Source: Fidelibacterota bacterium
GTDB taxonomy: Bacteria > Fidelibacterota > UBA2242
Length of the DNA: 16,437 nucleotides
Direction of reading: 5' to 3'
NCBI GenBank assembly: GCA_016936335.1
Contig: JAFGXZ010000033.1
Coordinates: 1 to 16,437 of the forward strand
Positions 6,986-13,984 of the stretch are shown here, piece after piece. Position numbers and translations under genes: made by a program. Position 1 is the stretch's first letter. Each line of letters begins with the position of its first letter. The notes under the pieces are model-generated. The model was not told where the DNA came from. It worked only from the letters and a program-made list of their open reading frames with translations, and did no database searches.

Positions 6986-9517
6986 TTATTCTAAATGAGT
7001 TTTCAGCCGGCAAATTATGGGTGTGTGTTTAATTCCCAGCTGTTTTAAAATTTCTTCCGGGCGGACCGTTTGCCCGCCAAATACCGTTGTTTTCAGGATA
7101 AATCCGTATTCATCATACAGTGTGATATCATCAATAAACGGACGAATATCAACTTGATAAATATAGTCTTGCCGACGCTTTTCAATAATTATTTCCGGGC
7201 GATTTTTCAATTCTTTTATTGCGTGTAATATATTCTTTGGCAATTTCTCATGAAACCGGATTTCATGGTCAAAGCCGGTGGTGCCAGCAAAAAGAGAGCC
7301 GGACTTTATAGGAATCTCAGTAGCGGATTCAATGAAAATACCATCCGGCAGTTCCCGGTTCACGTTTTCCGCTAAATTCGGATCAACAAAAGTAAGCACA
7401 ATATCCAGGTATTCAGATTGTGAACTATATCCCAGGGGCAAGGGAAAGCCAGAAGACATTTTGGGACGGCGGTTGAATCCCCGGGTAAAGGACAATTTAA
7501 GTTTTGCCCGACGAAATGCCTGCTGTAAAACCCGCATTGTATCGAGATGGGAAATAAATTTCGAGGCACCTTTCTTCTGGTATTTCAGGCGGAATTTTTT
7601 TTCCGCCGGAGCCGACGCTTCAAAATCGATATCTGGCTGATTTTCCTGAATCATTAATTCTCTTTTTTCGGTAATCTTCATGGAAAGTTTTTCAAAATCA
7701 CAGACCCCGCAAGCAATACATCCGTCCCGGCAGTCGGGAGTTGATTCTGTTCGGTATGCTTTTTCCCGTTCACCCAGCAAAAACGACTTTAATATCCGTG
7801 CGTCGATATGGTCCCAGGGCAGAGTGTCCTCAATATTAATTTGTCCTGTAAACTGCTCCGGAGTCACACCACACTCCTTCATGGCAAGTTCCCACGCCCG
7901 CGGATTAAATAATTCTTTCCATGAATCAAATTTCGCCCCACGTTTCCATGCGCTGTAAATTGCCCGGGCCATCTGGCGGTCACCCCTGGAGACCGAGCCT
8001 TCAAGTTGCGAATAATAGGGGTCGCGAGCCATTATTTTAATCCGTTTGTACGATGCAAGGCCCCTTTTAATCATGTCCAATTTTTGCTGGATTTCAACCG
8101 GGTCGTTTTGAGCCTCCCATTGAAACGGCGTAAAAGGCTTGGGAATAAATGTTGACAGGGTAATGTTAATTGAAAGGTGTTTCCTGCTGCGTTCATATAC
8201 GGCTTTTGTCAACCGGATAATTTCGGCGATATCTTCATCGGTTTCCGTCGGCAAACCCAGCATAAAATACAGCTTCAGCGACCGCCAACCATATTTTAAC
8301 GCTATATCGACAGAATTCATCAAATCTTCTTCAGAAATGTTTTTATTAATGACATTTCTCAGTCGCGCCGAGCCTGCCTCCGGAGCAAAGGTCAGACCGG
8401 ACTTTCTGGTTTTTTGGGAAATCATTGCCATTGAATCTGAAAAACTATCCAATCGTAACGAAGGCAGTGATAAGCCGACCCTGTTTTTGTCAAGGAAATC
8501 AGAAATCCCGAAAACCAATTCATTCATGCCACAATAATCGGAAGAGGATAACGATAAAAGGGAAACATTATCATACCCGGTCAACTGCAATGATTTTTCA
8601 ATTTGCCCGACGATGTCTCGTGGCGCTCTTTCGCGAACCGGGCGGTAGATTATTCCCGCCTGACAGAATCGACAGCCCTGAGTACATCCTCGCATAATTT
8701 CGGCTACGAGGCGATCCTGGGCAATTTCAACAACCGGAATTAATGGTTTTTCCGGAAAATAGTCCGGCTTCAATTCCGGAGTTCGGAATGCCAGCACATT
8801 AGCAGATATATTTTCATTATCAGGTTTGTGAATAAAATATCCACTTTCAGGGTCCGGTTCTGCATTATAAAACATAGGTATATAGAGACCCCGAAACTTC
8901 TGCTGAACCAATTTTAATACCTCCGTGCGGGGCAGTTGCTTCCGTTTTTGTTTTGCAATAAAGCGAACAAGAGGCACAATGATTTCTTCGCCATCACCAA
9001 CGACAAAAAGGTCGATAAATTCTGTCAGTGGTTCGGGATTATAGATACTGCTGCCGCCGGCTATTACAATCGGGTCGATATCTCTGCGCTCTTTGGAAAG
9101 CACCGGAACGTTGGCCAAATCCAGGATGTTTAATATATTGGTGTATGTCAATTCGTAAGGCAGCGTGAATCCCAGAACATCGAAATTACCTAGGGGTGTT
9201 TTCGACTCCAGCCCATAAAGCGGCATCGCGTGTTTCCGTAATTGCTCTTCAAAATCGATCCAGGGTGCATAGGCCCGATCGGCGATGATGTCCGGTTCCC
9301 GATTTAATAAATGATACAATATCTGAAAACCGTAGTAGGACATTCCCACATCGTAAAGATCGGGATAGATGAGTGCTACCGAGGTATCGGCCTCTGCAAA
9401 ATTCTTATGGTGGACATTTATTTCGTTGCCTGTATATCGCCCCGGTTTTTCAACAACCGGAAGTATTTCCCGCTCAATAAATGAGTAGCAGTTCTCGGCC
9501 TGCTTCTTAAAAACCAG
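6986..9517 (-). CDS. Radical SAM protein, TIGR03960 fused to TIGR03936 (DUF2344), with probable CTG start
   Basis: This is a radical SAM protein of the TIGR03960 family with the TIGR03936/DUF2344 domain fused at its C-terminus, a frequent neighbour of rng-rplU-rpmA; its reaction is not established to my knowledge. Numbering from the CTG (843 aa): a B12-binding-like N-terminal domain (to about 190), the radical SAM motif RGCTQGCRFC (C278, C282, C285), a second Cys cluster C596-x3-C600-x2-C603-x2-C606 that may hold another Fe-S cluster, and DUF2344 from about 640 (FISHLDTMRVLQQAFRRA). The first standard start is a GTG at 9349, but that cuts into the conserved YPDLYDVGMSYYGFQILYH block. The frame continues upstream as family-like sequence (ILPVVEKPGRYTGNEINVHH) back to a TAG at 9530-9532 without any ATG, GTG or TTG. 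A CTG at 9515-9517 sits five bases after AGGAG and is the best start. Confidence 0.88.
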   Translation of the reverse strand: MVFKKQAENCYSFIEREILPVVEKPGRYTGNEINVHHKNFAEADTSVALIYPDLYDVGMSYYGFQILYHLLNREPDIIADRAYAPWIDFEEQLRKHAMPLYGLESKTPLGNFDVLGFTLPYELTYTNILNILDLANVPVLSKERRDIDPIVIAGGSSIYNPEPLTEFIDLFVVGDGEEIIVPLVRFIAKQKRKQLPRTEVLKLVQQKFRGLYIPMFYNAEPDPESGYFIHKPDNENISANVLAFRTPELKPDYFPEKPLIPVVEIAQDRLVAEIMRGCTQGCRFCQAGIIYRPVRERAPRDIVGQIEKSLQLTGYDNVSLLSLSSSDYCGMNELVFGISDFLDKNRVGLSLPSLRLDSFSDSMAMISQKTRKSGLTFAPEAGSARLRNVINKNISEEDLMNSVDIALKYGWRSLKLYFMLGLPTETDEDIAEIIRLTKAVYERSRKHLSINITLSTFIPKPFTPFQWEAQNDPVEIQQKLDMIKRGLASYKRIKIMARDPYYSQLEGSVSRGDRQMARAIYSAWKRGAKFDSWKELFNPRAWELAMKECGVTPEQFTGQINIEDTLPWDHIDARILKSFLLGEREKAYRTESTPDCRDGCIACGVCDFEKLSMKITEKRELMIQENQPDIDFEASAPAEKKFRLKYQKKGASKFISHLDTMRVLQQAFRRAKLKLSFTRGFNRRPKMSSGFPLPLGYSSQSEYLDIVLTFVDPNLAENVNRELPDGIFIESATEIPIKSGSLFAGTTGFDHEIRFHEKLPKNILHAIKELKNRPEIIIEKRRQDYIYQVDIRPFIDDITLYDEYGFILKTTVFGGQTVRPEEILKQLGIKHTPIICRLKTHLE

Positions 9518-9522
9518 TTTCT

Positions 9523-9527
9523 CTCCT
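9523..9527 (-). promoter_or_regulatory. Shine-Dalgarno AGGAG that decides the non-standard start of the radical SAM gene
   Basis: On the minus strand the order is TAG stop, TTAGGAGAGAAA, CTG. AGGAG is five bases from the CTG at 9517, the optimal spacing, and lies just inside the frame after the upstream stop codon. By contrast, no comparable site precedes the GTG at 9349. Confidence 0.6.
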
Positions 9528-9639
9528 AACTAGAGAAAATTTTTATATCACTCGCTCTGCGTTCTCACTGTTTCTTCAAGCGAGGGTTTAGCTGTCCTAA
9601 ATTACTTAATATTTTTGTGTTTATCAAATCACCTAAAAA

Positions 9640-10209
9640 TCACAGCTCCGGGGTCCCACCCAGACCAATGTTGTCTGCCACAACTTTCAGCGCATCAATC
9701 ACTCGTTGAATATGCTCGGTTTCCTCCACGCCCAGCTCCCGGATTCCCTGGGATATCTCTTCACGGCTGACCTTTGCGGCAAAGGCCCGGGTTTTAAATT
9801 TCTTTTTCACCGACTTCGGTGTGACATCAAGAATACTTTTCGATGGCCGAACCATCGTTACGGCCATAATAAAACCGGCCAATTCATCCACAGCAAAGAG
9901 CGTTTTTGCAAGGAGTGTATCCCGCGCAACACCTGTATATCCGGCATGCCCCATAATCGCATTCTGCATTTCCTCGGGGTAGCCTTCTTTTTTCAGAATC
10001 TCATTGCCGCGATAAGGGTGATTCGTTTCATCGGGAAAGGTTTCATAATCAAAATCGTGCAGCAGCCCGGTAATTCCCCAATACTCCTCATCTTCTCCAA
10101 ATATTTTAGCATAAAATCGCATCGCTGCCTCAACGGCCAGTGCGTGCCGAAGCAGACTTTCGGTTTTAGTATAAGTCGTCAATAGCTGCCAGGCTTTTTC
10201 CCGATTCAT
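9640..10209 (-). CDS. HD-domain (HDIG-type) metal-dependent phosphohydrolase-like protein
   Basis: This 189-aa cytoplasmic protein has the HD superfamily metal site in order: H22 (LLRHALAVEAAMR), H51-D52 (GLLHDFDYE), H88 (IMGHAG) and D108 (AVDELAG). HD proteins hydrolyse phosphate esters, often of nucleotides. This compact HDIG subfamily is common in bacteria and archaea, and its substrate is not known to me. The C-terminal part (SVKKKFKTRAFAAKVSREEI) is typical of the same small family. GAGG lies five bases before the ATG. The start is nine bases after the stop of the saccharopine-dehydrogenase-like gene, and the Shine-Dalgarno fills that gap, so the two form one operon. Confidence 0.88.
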   Translation of the reverse strand: MNREKAWQLLTTYTKTESLLRHALAVEAAMRFYAKIFGEDEEYWGITGLLHDFDYETFPDETNHPYRGNEILKKEGYPEEMQNAIMGHAGYTGVARDTLLAKTLFAVDELAGFIMAVTMVRPSKSILDVTPKSVKKKFKTRAFAAKVSREEISQGIRELGVEETEHIQRVIDALKVVADNIGLGGTPEL

Positions 10210-10218
10210 GACATCCTC

Positions 10219-11343
10219 TCAATTTTCATTCATTGTATACACAATATTCCGATTCTTTAAATAATCCAGAATATATTTCACATTTTCGGTTCTTTCGCCA
10301 ATATACTCAGGCGGACAAATTCCTTTACGCTGAAATCTGCCATCCAGAAATAGGTTTGCTGCCGCAGTACAGGTGTAACCCGTTGTCCTGGCCATAGACG
10401 AAATTTTCGTTACCGGATCAAACTTATCCAGCATGTTATAAATATACGTTTTGGGAGCGCCGTTCTCCTTCCCGCTGATGATAATCCGCATCACCGTAAA
10501 TTCTTCTTCCATATCGCCCAGCTTCCACTGCTCAAATAATAACTGTGAGCTAATTTCAAGAGGCACTGCACTAATCCCGCCAATGTTTATTGCATCAGAA
10601 CTAAAAAAACCGGACTCTTTTAGAACCCGGATTTTATCAATATGACCGGGATATCTCAGCGTCTTTTCAATCATGTTGGGAGCGTCAATGGTTTTAATCA
10701 AACTGCGCAAACCGTCGGTATTAAACGCTTCCAATGTCCCAATTTTTTCAAAATTAATCAACTCGGAATCAGAAAGTGCTTCTTTTATGACAATTTTTCC
10801 GTTTTCAACAAATCGGGCGGGACGGGTATATTCCTCAATCACATCGGCCGGCGAAAAAGGCGCCTTATATTCAAACGGCCATCTTCGTTCAACCGGCAAA
10901 CCGCCAACAAAACATTTGAATGTATCAACCTGCATGGTTTGATTATGATAACCCAGCAACAGGTTGCTCATTCCCGGCGCCACACCACAATCAACAATCG
11001 CAGTTACATTGTTCTTCCGCGCCAGATCATCCAGTTTAAAAGCATCCTCGGGGAAAAAGGCGATATCCACGACATTCTTGCCGCTTTCAATAATCCGTCT
11101 CAACGTTTCGAAGCCCATTGAGCCGGGCACCGCCGAAATTACCAGATCGGCATCGGAAATGACTCTTTCCAGCCCGGCTTTTTCAGTAACATCCTGTTTT
11201 ATTGTAATCCATTGAGAATCTTGTTTGAGTTTGTTCAAATTATCTGGATTAATATCCACAACCGTTACATTGCAGCGTGTCTTCATATCCAGGGCAATGG
11301 CTCGGCCAACCATTCCCGCTCCCAAAACAACAATCTTCTTCAT
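10219..11343 (-). CDS. Saccharopine dehydrogenase-family NAD(P)-dependent oxidoreductase (lysine dehydrogenase-like)
   Basis: This is a 374-aa enzyme with an N-terminal Rossmann fold: GAGMVG dinucleotide-binding loop at 8-13 and Asp30 (VVDIN) at the end of strand 2, favouring NAD. The saccharopine-dehydrogenase catalytic domain begins near DCGVAPGMSNLLLGYH (118-133), and TLRYPGHIDKIRVLKESG (228-245) is characteristic of saccharopine reductase/L-lysine 6-dehydrogenase relatives. It probably oxidises or reduces a lysine-derived or similar amino-acid substrate, but the exact one is open. The frame also has an ATG at 11364. The start at 11343 is preferred because AGGTG lies seven bases upstream and MKKIVVLGAG is the expected N-terminus. 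It is the first gene of an operon with the HD protein and has a TATAAT promoter. Confidence 0.88.
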   Translation of the reverse strand: MKKIVVLGAGMVGRAIALDMKTRCNVTVVDINPDNLNKLKQDSQWITIKQDVTEKAGLERVISDADLVISAVPGSMGFETLRRIIESGKNVVDIAFFPEDAFKLDDLARKNNVTAIVDCGVAPGMSNLLLGYHNQTMQVDTFKCFVGGLPVERRWPFEYKAPFSPADVIEEYTRPARFVENGKIVIKEALSDSELINFEKIGTLEAFNTDGLRSLIKTIDAPNMIEKTLRYPGHIDKIRVLKESGFFSSDAINIGGISAVPLEISSQLLFEQWKLGDMEEEFTVMRIIISGKENGAPKTYIYNMLDKFDPVTKISSMARTTGYTCTAAANLFLDGRFQRKGICPPEYIGERTENVKYILDYLKNRNIVYTMNEN

Positions 11344-11398
11344 ATCAGTACACCTGTTTTTCATTGTTCGGAAAAATCATTAAATACGCTTATATGAC

Positions 11399-11431
11399 CC
11401 TATTATAGGACAATCAGCCCACAATAACCAA
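11399..11431 (-). promoter_or_regulatory. Promoter of the saccharopine-dehydrogenase-like / HD operon, with a palindromic -10 region
   Basis: On the minus strand, TTGGTT (11426-11431) is followed by an 18-base spacer and a perfect TATAAT (11402-11407). The predicted leader is about 50 nt. The -10 box sits inside the exact palindrome CCTATAATAGG (11399-11409), which could be chance or a small operator. Confidence 0.55.
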
Positions 11432-11441
11432 GCGGAATATA

Positions 11442-12377
11442 TTAGATAAAATGAAAAACAATGTTGGAAATGAAAAATCCATAAATTAAAAGTAATAACA
11501 TGCCCTCAATTCGTGATAAACTTCGACCAATAAATAAAAATATTGAAAACAGTACAGTTACAAATAGCATTAATAAATTTTCAAAACGAATCACACCGGG
11601 ATCAATTGTCAGGGGGCGAATCATCGGCACTACGCCCAGCACAAAGGCGGTATTGAACAGGTTGCTGCCGATAATATTTCCAATTGAAATCTCATCCTCT
11701 TTCTTAATCACCGCTACAACGCTGGTAAAAAGTTCGGGTAACGATGTACCAATGGCTACAACCGTTAATCCAATAACAACCTCAGATATGCCAAACGCCC
11801 GCGCCAGTCCAATGGCCCCACGGACAGTTAGTTGTCCACCAACAATAAGTCCGGCCAGTCCCAGAATCGTCAGAAATGTGTTCTTAATCAAATGGCCTTT
11901 TTCCATGGGCACCAATTCAATGTCGGTGCTTTCCCGTACTTTCCGGTTTGCGATAATAAATGTCATATAGGCAATAAAAATCACCAGCATGATCGCGCCT
12001 TCAAGGCCCTCCAGAATACCGTCCCGGCAAAAGATTACAAACATCCCGGTAATCAACAACAGAACAGGTAATTCAAGCAAAAACACTCTTCTTTTGACAC
12101 CAATCGGCCGAATTATCGATGCCAGACCAAGAACCAACAGGATATTGGCTAAATTACTGCCAACAATGTTGCCCACACTAACGCCATCAACTTTTTCAAT
12201 GGCAGCAAAAAAACTGACAACAAATTCTGGCATTGATGTACCCAGTGCCACCAATGTAAGGCCTACAACAATTTTTTTAACCCCGAAGGACACAGCGATG
12301 GAAGAGCTCCCGCGAACCAAAAAATCCGCGCCATAGTACAGCAGAATAAAACCGGCTAAAAAATAAAGAAGATACAT
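11442..12377 (-). CDS. CaCA-family Na+/Ca2+ (cation/H+) exchanger, YrbG-like
   Basis: This 311-aa inner-membrane protein has about 10 hydrophobic segments in two inverted halves. Each half carries the alpha-repeat pair that forms the ion site: GTSMPE (46-51) with GNIVGSN (69-75), and GTSLPE (210-215) with GNIIGSN (233-239). Both acidic residues that bind the cation are kept, so it should be active. The halves are joined by a cytoplasmic loop with charged residues (NRKVRESTDIELVPMEKGH). CaCA proteins extrude Ca2+ (or similar cations) in exchange for Na+ or H+. AGGAG lies 12 bases before the ATG, which is further than usual. The gene follows the TPR gene by 19 bases and is probably co-transcribed with it. 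No terminator hairpin is evident after its stop. Confidence 0.93.
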   Translation of the reverse strand: MYLLYFLAGFILLYYGADFLVRGSSSIAVSFGVKKIVVGLTLVALGTSMPEFVVSFFAAIEKVDGVSVGNIVGSNLANILLVLGLASIIRPIGVKRRVFLLELPVLLLITGMFVIFCRDGILEGLEGAIMLVIFIAYMTFIIANRKVRESTDIELVPMEKGHLIKNTFLTILGLAGLIVGGQLTVRGAIGLARAFGISEVVIGLTVVAIGTSLPELFTSVVAVIKKEDEISIGNIIGSNLFNTAFVLGVVPMIRPLTIDPGVIRFENLLMLFVTVLFSIFLFIGRSLSRIEGMLLLLIYGFFISNIVFHFI

Positions 12378-12396
12378 CGTGGTCAGGGTCTCCTGA

Positions 12397-13137
12397 TTAT
12401 TGAGTGCTGCTGTCTGTTGTTGACAATGTTTGAGGCTGTGCCCGAAGCTCTCTTATCTTCTCAAGAACATTTTGGACATCGGCATGTTTTACAGATAATG
12501 ATCTTTTTAAAACTGCATACGCTCTCATATAGTAAAATTCGGCCCTCCGGAACTTCCCAATTTGTCTGTAAAAATCAGCAATATTGGCAAAGGCCCGGCC
12601 CAGATTCGGATGATCAAGGGGCAATGTTCTTTCAACGAAAGCAATACATTCATGATAAAAACCGTCGGCATCATTTATTCTGCCAAGCTTGAGATTTATT
12701 TCCGCAATCCGGGACAGATAAACCGCTTCACGAAAACACCAGGGTTCCGGATGATTTCGAACAATATTGATCATTTCCATCAGTAATTTTTCGGCTAATT
12801 TATAATCCCCATTCAACAGATACAGAGACATGAGATTTTCCATGCTGGGAATCAGTTCGGTGCTTCTTTGACCACAAACCGATATTTTTAATTCAATGGC
12901 TCTTTTATAGCAAGCCTCTGCGGCCTTGGAATAACCGAGAAGATCGTAAACCCAGGCGAGATTATTTAGTGTTTTGGCTGTTTCGAGGTGTGAGTCGCCG
13001 TAGGTAGTTCTTGAATATTCATAGGATTCCTCCGCCACCCATCGAGCCTGTTCAACATCACCGGAATAAATCAAATCTAAAATTTTCTGATCATAGACAG
13101 GTAAATAATTTGCGGCAGCTTGTTTTTCTAAAATCAC
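12397..13137 (-). CDS. TPR protein of the kinesin-light-chain type
   Basis: This 246-aa soluble protein is made largely of ~42-residue tetratricopeptide units of the TPR_10/TPR_12 (kinesin light chain) style: HLETAKTLNNLAWVYDLLGYSKAAEACYKRA, then a unit around MENLMSLYLLNGDYKLAEKLL, one around LSRIAEINLKLGRINDADGFY, and HPNLGRAFANIADFYRQIGKFRRAEFYY. The Ser/Thr-rich tail is short. It has no signal peptide and no catalytic domain, so it is probably a protein-binding scaffold with an unknown partner. The start is GTG: an in-frame TAA lies one codon upstream, so no longer form exists. The Shine-Dalgarno is poor. It is followed after 19 bases by the cation exchanger. Confidence 0.85.
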   Translation of the reverse strand: MILEKQAAANYLPVYDQKILDLIYSGDVEQARWVAEESYEYSRTTYGDSHLETAKTLNNLAWVYDLLGYSKAAEACYKRAIELKISVCGQRSTELIPSMENLMSLYLLNGDYKLAEKLLMEMINIVRNHPEPWCFREAVYLSRIAEINLKLGRINDADGFYHECIAFVERTLPLDHPNLGRAFANIADFYRQIGKFRRAEFYYMRAYAVLKRSLSVKHADVQNVLEKIRELRAQPQTLSTTDSSTQ

Positions 13138-13166
13138 ATCTTAAATCTATTGAAACCTTCAACATA

Positions 13167-13195
13167 TTGCAATCAGCAATGTTGTTTATTAAACT
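13167..13195 (+). promoter_or_regulatory. Possible promoter and inverted repeat in the ogt / TPR divergent region
   Basis: TTGCAA (13167-13172) is followed after 17 bases by TAAACT (13190-13195), about 55 bases before the ogt ATG. TTGCAA is its own reverse complement, and on the minus strand it is followed after 17 bases by TAGATT just before the TPR gene. The box overlaps an inverted repeat ATTGC-aatca-GCAAT (13166-13180), extendable with a two-base bulge to CAACA...TGTTG. Matches are partial. Confidence 0.3.
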
Positions 13196-13249
13196 AAACT
13201 GGTAATAAAAAACCATTCAGATTTTTAGTTTCTTGTCGTATCTTCTAAT

Positions 13250-13942
13250 ATGAACGATTGTAATCTTGCCCCAAACCACCACTTAAGCCCTGAATGTGTG
13301 GAATTGATTGTATCCGGCGGCATGCCCCTGGAAAATGAGCGCGTCTGTTTTTTACATTGGAACGAATGTCTCGAATGTCGTGAAAAATTATTGCGGGAGA
13401 TGCCAACGGCGGGTTTTTATTTATCTACCCCTTTGAACGGCACCGTAGAAATCTGCTCTGTTGTGGGCGCCGCTACCTCACTTTATTTTGCCTGTCTTGA
13501 ATCCAGAGTGGTGGCGGCTACATTCACGATGAAGAATCTTCGGAAGTTACTACACCCGCACTTCAGCATCAGTGCCGATTCAGAATCATCTGACTTTAAA
13601 ACAAATATTTCGGAGCAGGTCGCAAAATGGCTAAATGTTGGTTGTCCGCTTAATCGATTACGAATTAACCCGGCGTTTATTGGAACGGGGTTTCTGTTAC
13701 GGGTACTTTTCTGGACCTGGTTAATTCCGTTTGGGCAAATTGTTACCTATGAAGACATTGCCCGCTGGATGAAAAAACCGGGGGCCTCACGGGCAGTTGG
13801 AAGAGCGCTACACAATAATCCTCTCCCCATTTTTATCCCCTGCCACCGGGTCATTGGTAAAGATGGCAACCTTACCGGTTTTAGCGCCGGTCTCAGTTTA
13901 AAAAAACAGCTGCTGCGCCTGGAAGGACACCGGACAGAATAA
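13250..13942 (+). CDS. ogt: O6-alkylguanine-DNA alkyltransferase (Ogt/MGMT) with N-terminal zf-HC2-like Cys/His module
   Basis: The C-terminal two-thirds is a methylated-DNA-protein cysteine methyltransferase, which repairs O6-alkylguanine by transferring the alkyl group to its own Cys. Visible residues: active-site IPCHRV (C198), the TYEDIA Tyr167, the arginine finger in GASRAVGRALHNNP (R181) and Asn189. The catalytic core spans about 145-228, preceded by the family's poorly conserved N-terminal subdomain (about 65-110). At 230 aa it exceeds usual Ogt length (~160-180 aa) because of about 60 extra N-terminal residues. These contain C16-x19-H36-x3-C40-x2-C43 (HWNECLECREKL), the pattern of the anti-sigma zf-HC2 zinc finger. 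There is no Shine-Dalgarno sequence before the ATG. It is divergent from the TPR gene and followed after 42 bases by the GH15-like gene. Confidence 0.9.
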   Translation: MNDCNLAPNHHLSPECVELIVSGGMPLENERVCFLHWNECLECREKLLREMPTAGFYLSTPLNGTVEICSVVGAATSLYFACLESRVVAATFTMKNLRKLLHPHFSISADSESSDFKTNISEQVAKWLNVGCPLNRLRINPAFIGTGFLLRVLFWTWLIPFGQIVTYEDIARWMKKPGASRAVGRALHNNPLPIFIPCHRVIGKDGNLTGFSAGLSLKKQLLRLEGHRTE

Positions 13943-13984
13943 TAAATTACTTTTTTGTCGTTTTCAGGAAATTGATGTAATTTT

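Noticed and set aside
9551..9584. CTCGCT / AGCGAG inverted repeat in the gap between the HD gene and the radical SAM gene
   Set aside because: The stem is only 6 bp with a 22-base loop, and no T-run directly follows on either strand, so I do not call a terminator.
9640..11343. HD protein and oxidoreductase as part of a nucleotide-signalling defence system
   Set aside because: The HD protein belongs to a common small HDIG group, its partner is a metabolic dehydrogenase, and no effector, nuclease or mobile element is nearby.
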